From contig OU612075.1 in the NCBI GenBank assembly GCA_914767715.1, positions 20,088,001-20,152,000 on the forward strand: a stretch of 64,000 nucleotides of DNA, written 5' to 3'. A program made the position numbers and the translations under genes. Below the pieces are notes generated by a model that searched no databases, had not been told where the DNA came from, and saw nothing but the letters and a program-made list of their open reading frames with translations. This DNA is from Membranipora membranacea (Eukaryota; Bryozoa; Gymnolaemata; Cheilostomatida; Membraniporidae). This document shows, piece after piece, positions 60,940 to 64,000 of the stretch; the stretch's first letter is position 1, and every line of letters begins with the position of its first letter.

Positions 60940-63900
60940 AAATATTTGGTGAATTATCAGGTTGAATTCCACTCTTGGTACCATGACGAGAAAATGGTAC
61001 ATAATCTGGTTGAATATACACCTACTGTATAACCCCTAAAATGCATTTTTGCACATTTGTAATTTACTTGATTTTCGAGGAATTTAAGTGAACAACAATA
61101 TATTAACTTTTGAGATGCTGATTTGGTTATTTGATTGTTACAGTACTAAGTCATCAGTTGTTAAAGCATTCAATATACTCAAAGGCCTGTAAGATAGCCG
61201 GATTATACTACTGTAACTATCAATAACATGCTTATACTGTAAAACCCAAACAATATGGTTTTTCTAATCAAATTTTCTCAAATAAGTTGAATTCTGCTGG
61301 TAAAATTAGGAGTTATCCCGAAACCAAGCAAAGTCCTCCTTATCATCCCGAGTGTCCTATGAAGCTAGATAATAACCCAGAAAATTATGTAACATCTCTG
61401 TGACCTGAATCAACAAGTGAAGCTGGGTCAGCTTTCTGACACAACAATGTAATGAGCTTTTTTTGCTTCAAGCACATAGGAACCTCCCCAGCCCATATGC
61501 CATGGTGGGAAGGCCCAAAAATATTGATGAATTTTGGGTAGAAAGTTGAAGGACTATTTGTCAGCAAAAGCTATGTATAGAAAGGCATGTCCCTGTGCTA
61601 CGTGTTGTTCGGATGCTGAATGGTTTGTAGAACTAATTCTTGCATTCCCATTTCTACCCTATGTGAATCAAATTCCACCCTTAGTACAAATTAGGGAGAA
61701 CACTGGACATCAAATAATGCATGTGGGGGTCAGAGTTACTGTAATACCCCTAAAATTCATACATTAAAATGTTCAACTGGCTTTTTTCGGTTGATTCACC
61801 TTTAAATCAATGAAACGACTTGTGAGGTAATAATTTTGTTATTTGGTAAATACAGTACTAAGCCTCCAGTTGTCAAACCATTCAATATGGTGAAAGCCTA
61901 CACCAAAGCCAGCGCACAATACTGGAATATACCGATCATGTACTCTGCTGTAATATCCAGATAATATGCCTATAAATGAGCCATTTCTCGCAAATTACTT
62001 GGCTTTTGTGAATCAAATTTCCTCAAAAAAATTTATTTTTGCTGGAAAATTAGGAATTCTCTCGAAAACAAGCAATGTCCTCATCATCCTGTGTGTCCTA
62101 TTAAGCTAGATAATGACCCGGAGAATTATGTAACGTCTTTGTGACCTGATTCATCAAGCAAAATAGGGTCAGCTTTCAGGAACAGCAATATCATGAAGTT
62201 CAATTGGTATCATGGTGACATGGTTACACCTAGAACAAGTAGCAGGGTGGGAAGGCCTAAAAAAATTGATAAATTGTGGGTAGAAAGTTGAAGGACTATT
62301 TGACAGCAAAGGCAAGGTTAGGAACAGCAGGTCACTGTCCAATGCATTGTTGTGATGATATATGGTTTGTAGAACTATTATTTGCATTTTCATACCTACC
62401 CAAATCATAGATATTATGCTGTTATATTTGGTGCATCTTATCAATCAAATTCCACCCTTGGTACCATTTAGGGAGAACACTATACATGAAATAATGTTTG
62501 GCAGGGTGAGATTTACTGTAATACCCCTAAATTGCACAATTTTAAATCTTTAACTGGCGGTGTTTCGGGCAATTTATATTCAAATCATTGTAATGACTCG
62601 GGAGTTAATAATTTGGTTATTTGGTTTATACAGTACTTAGCTTCCAGTTGTCAATCCATTCAAAATAGTTCCAGCCTACCACGAAAGCCAGCTCACAATA
62701 CTGGAATATACCGATAATGTGCTCTTCTGTAATATCCAGATAATAGGCCTAGAAATGAGCCATTTCTCGCAAATTACTTGGCTTTTCTAGACCAAATATT
62801 CTCAAATTAGTTGATCTTTGCTTGAAAATTAGGAGTTATCCCGAAAACAAGCAGTGTCCTCCTTATTATCCTGTGTGTCCTATAAAGCTAGATAATGACC
62901 CAGAGAGTTATGTAACATCTCTGTGACCCAAATCACTATGTTCAAATTAGTCAGCTTTCTGGCACAGCAATATGATGGGCTTTCATTTGATTAAAACACA
63001 TAAAGTACCCCCCAGCCCACATGACAGGATGGGTAGGCCTTAAAATATTGATCAATTTTGTGCAGAAAGTTGAAGGCCTATTTGTAAGCAAAGGCAAGGT
63101 ATAGAACGGCAGGTCTCTGGCCAATGCGTCGTTCTGATCCATGAATGTTTGCAGAACAATTTCTTGCATTATCATATCTACACTAATCATGATTATTATG
63201 CTGTTATATTTGGTTCCACTCATGAAACAAATTCCATCCTTGGAACCATTTAGGGAGAACGCTGTTCATGAAATTATGTATGGCAGGGTCGAGTTACTGT
63301 AACACCCCTAAAATGCACACTTTTAAATGTCAAACTGACTTTTTTTCGGTTGATTTACCTTTAAATCAATGTAACGCCTTGTGAGTAATAATTTGGTTAT
63401 TTGGTAAATACAGTACTAAGTCTCCAGTTGTCAAACCATTCAATGATGTCTACACGAAAGCCAGCTTACGATACTGGAATATAACGATAACGTGCTCTAC
63501 TGTAATCTCCAGATAATATGCCTATAAATGAGCCATTTCTCGCAAATTACTTGGGTTTTGTACACCAGATTTTCTCAAAATAATTGATTTTCGTAAGAAA
63601 ATCAGGAGTTATCCCGAAAACAAGCAAAGTCCTCCTTATCATCCTGAGTGTCATATAAAGCTAGATATTGACCCAGAGAATTATGTAACATCTCTGTGAC
63701 CTGAATCGCCATGTGCAAATAGGTCAGCTTTCTGGCACAGCGAAACAAGGCATAGTTACCCCCTAGCATACATATCAGGGTGGGTAACCGGAATTTATTG
63801 ATCAAATTTGGGTTGAAAGTTAAACTTTTTTGACAGCAAAGTCAGCTAAATGAACAGCTGATTTTCAGGCTATTGAATAATTTGAAGATAAAAGCTTCAG

Positions 63901-64000
63901 TTATGTGATCATTAGATCCTGCTTTCCATCTTATGCATTATTAATAAGATGCCAAATTTGATGCATTGTTAGACCAGAATTCTGTCCTTGGCACCACTTG
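60940..64000. repeat. Tandem array of about 770-bp units, open at the window end
   Basis: TTATGTAAC-TCT-TGTGACC recurs near 61,386, 62,128, 62,910 and 63,682. AATTCCA-CCTTGG-ACCA recurs near 60,966, 61,671, 62,449, 63,230 and 63,979. Spacings are about 740-785 bp. Units also share AAATGAGCCATTTCTCGCAAATTACTTGG. No gene is supported; the small frames in it repeat with the unit. Confidence 0.88.

Overview
The window is eukaryotic nuclear DNA, AT-rich and intron-rich, with long repeat-filled intergenic stretches and no bacterial-style gene packing. Spliced exons of an angiomotin (AMOT) family gene, a CR1/L2-like LINE remnant, a tRNA-derived SINE, a U2 snRNA-like fragment and many tiny palindromic elements point to an animal, most likely a marine invertebrate, possibly a deuterostome. 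The species cannot be named from sequence alone.

Layout. About 1-9,000 is a repeat field: a large, diverged inverted repeat (arms near 1,290-2,880 and 6,980-8,680) encloses a tandem duplication of about 1.05 kb. Two small non-autonomous elements with clear target-site duplications sit inside it. About 9,400-34,000 is a mosaic of segmental duplications in both orientations. It is built from an element family whose core is a CACGTG-containing hairpin module seen about 16-18 times. Within it, on the minus strand and spaced about 9 kb apart, are three copies of a small unrecognised gene encoding a protein of about 157 aa. One copy (31.4-31.9 kb) is intact, one (22.7-23.1 kb) has a single nonsense codon, and one (13.7-14.1 kb) has lost its 5' end to a repeat junction. 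The two copies that keep their 5' side also share a conserved promoter-like upstream region and a 5'-UTR intron. About 34,850-36,880 is a foldback-like element with long inverted ends and internal repeats of about 145 bp. A U2-like pseudogene lies at 39.7 kb.

From 41,354 to 59,392 on the plus strand, twelve exons with perfectly compatible splice phases encode at least 656 aa of an angiomotin homologue. It has a proline-rich half with PPxY motifs and polyQ, then the AMOT coiled coil, then a C-terminal class II PDZ ligand (TWQV). The first coding exon or exons were not found. A 5'-truncated LINE lies in one intron. After the gene come a perfect 105-bp tandem repeat (58.2-58.5 kb) and a tandem array with a unit of about 770 bp that runs off the right edge (about 60.9-64.0 kb).

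The AMOT gene would act at cell junctions and in Hippo/YAP control by family knowledge. The three-copy gene family has no assigned function; a PH-like fold is only a guess. No CRISPR, operon or prokaryotic feature was seen.
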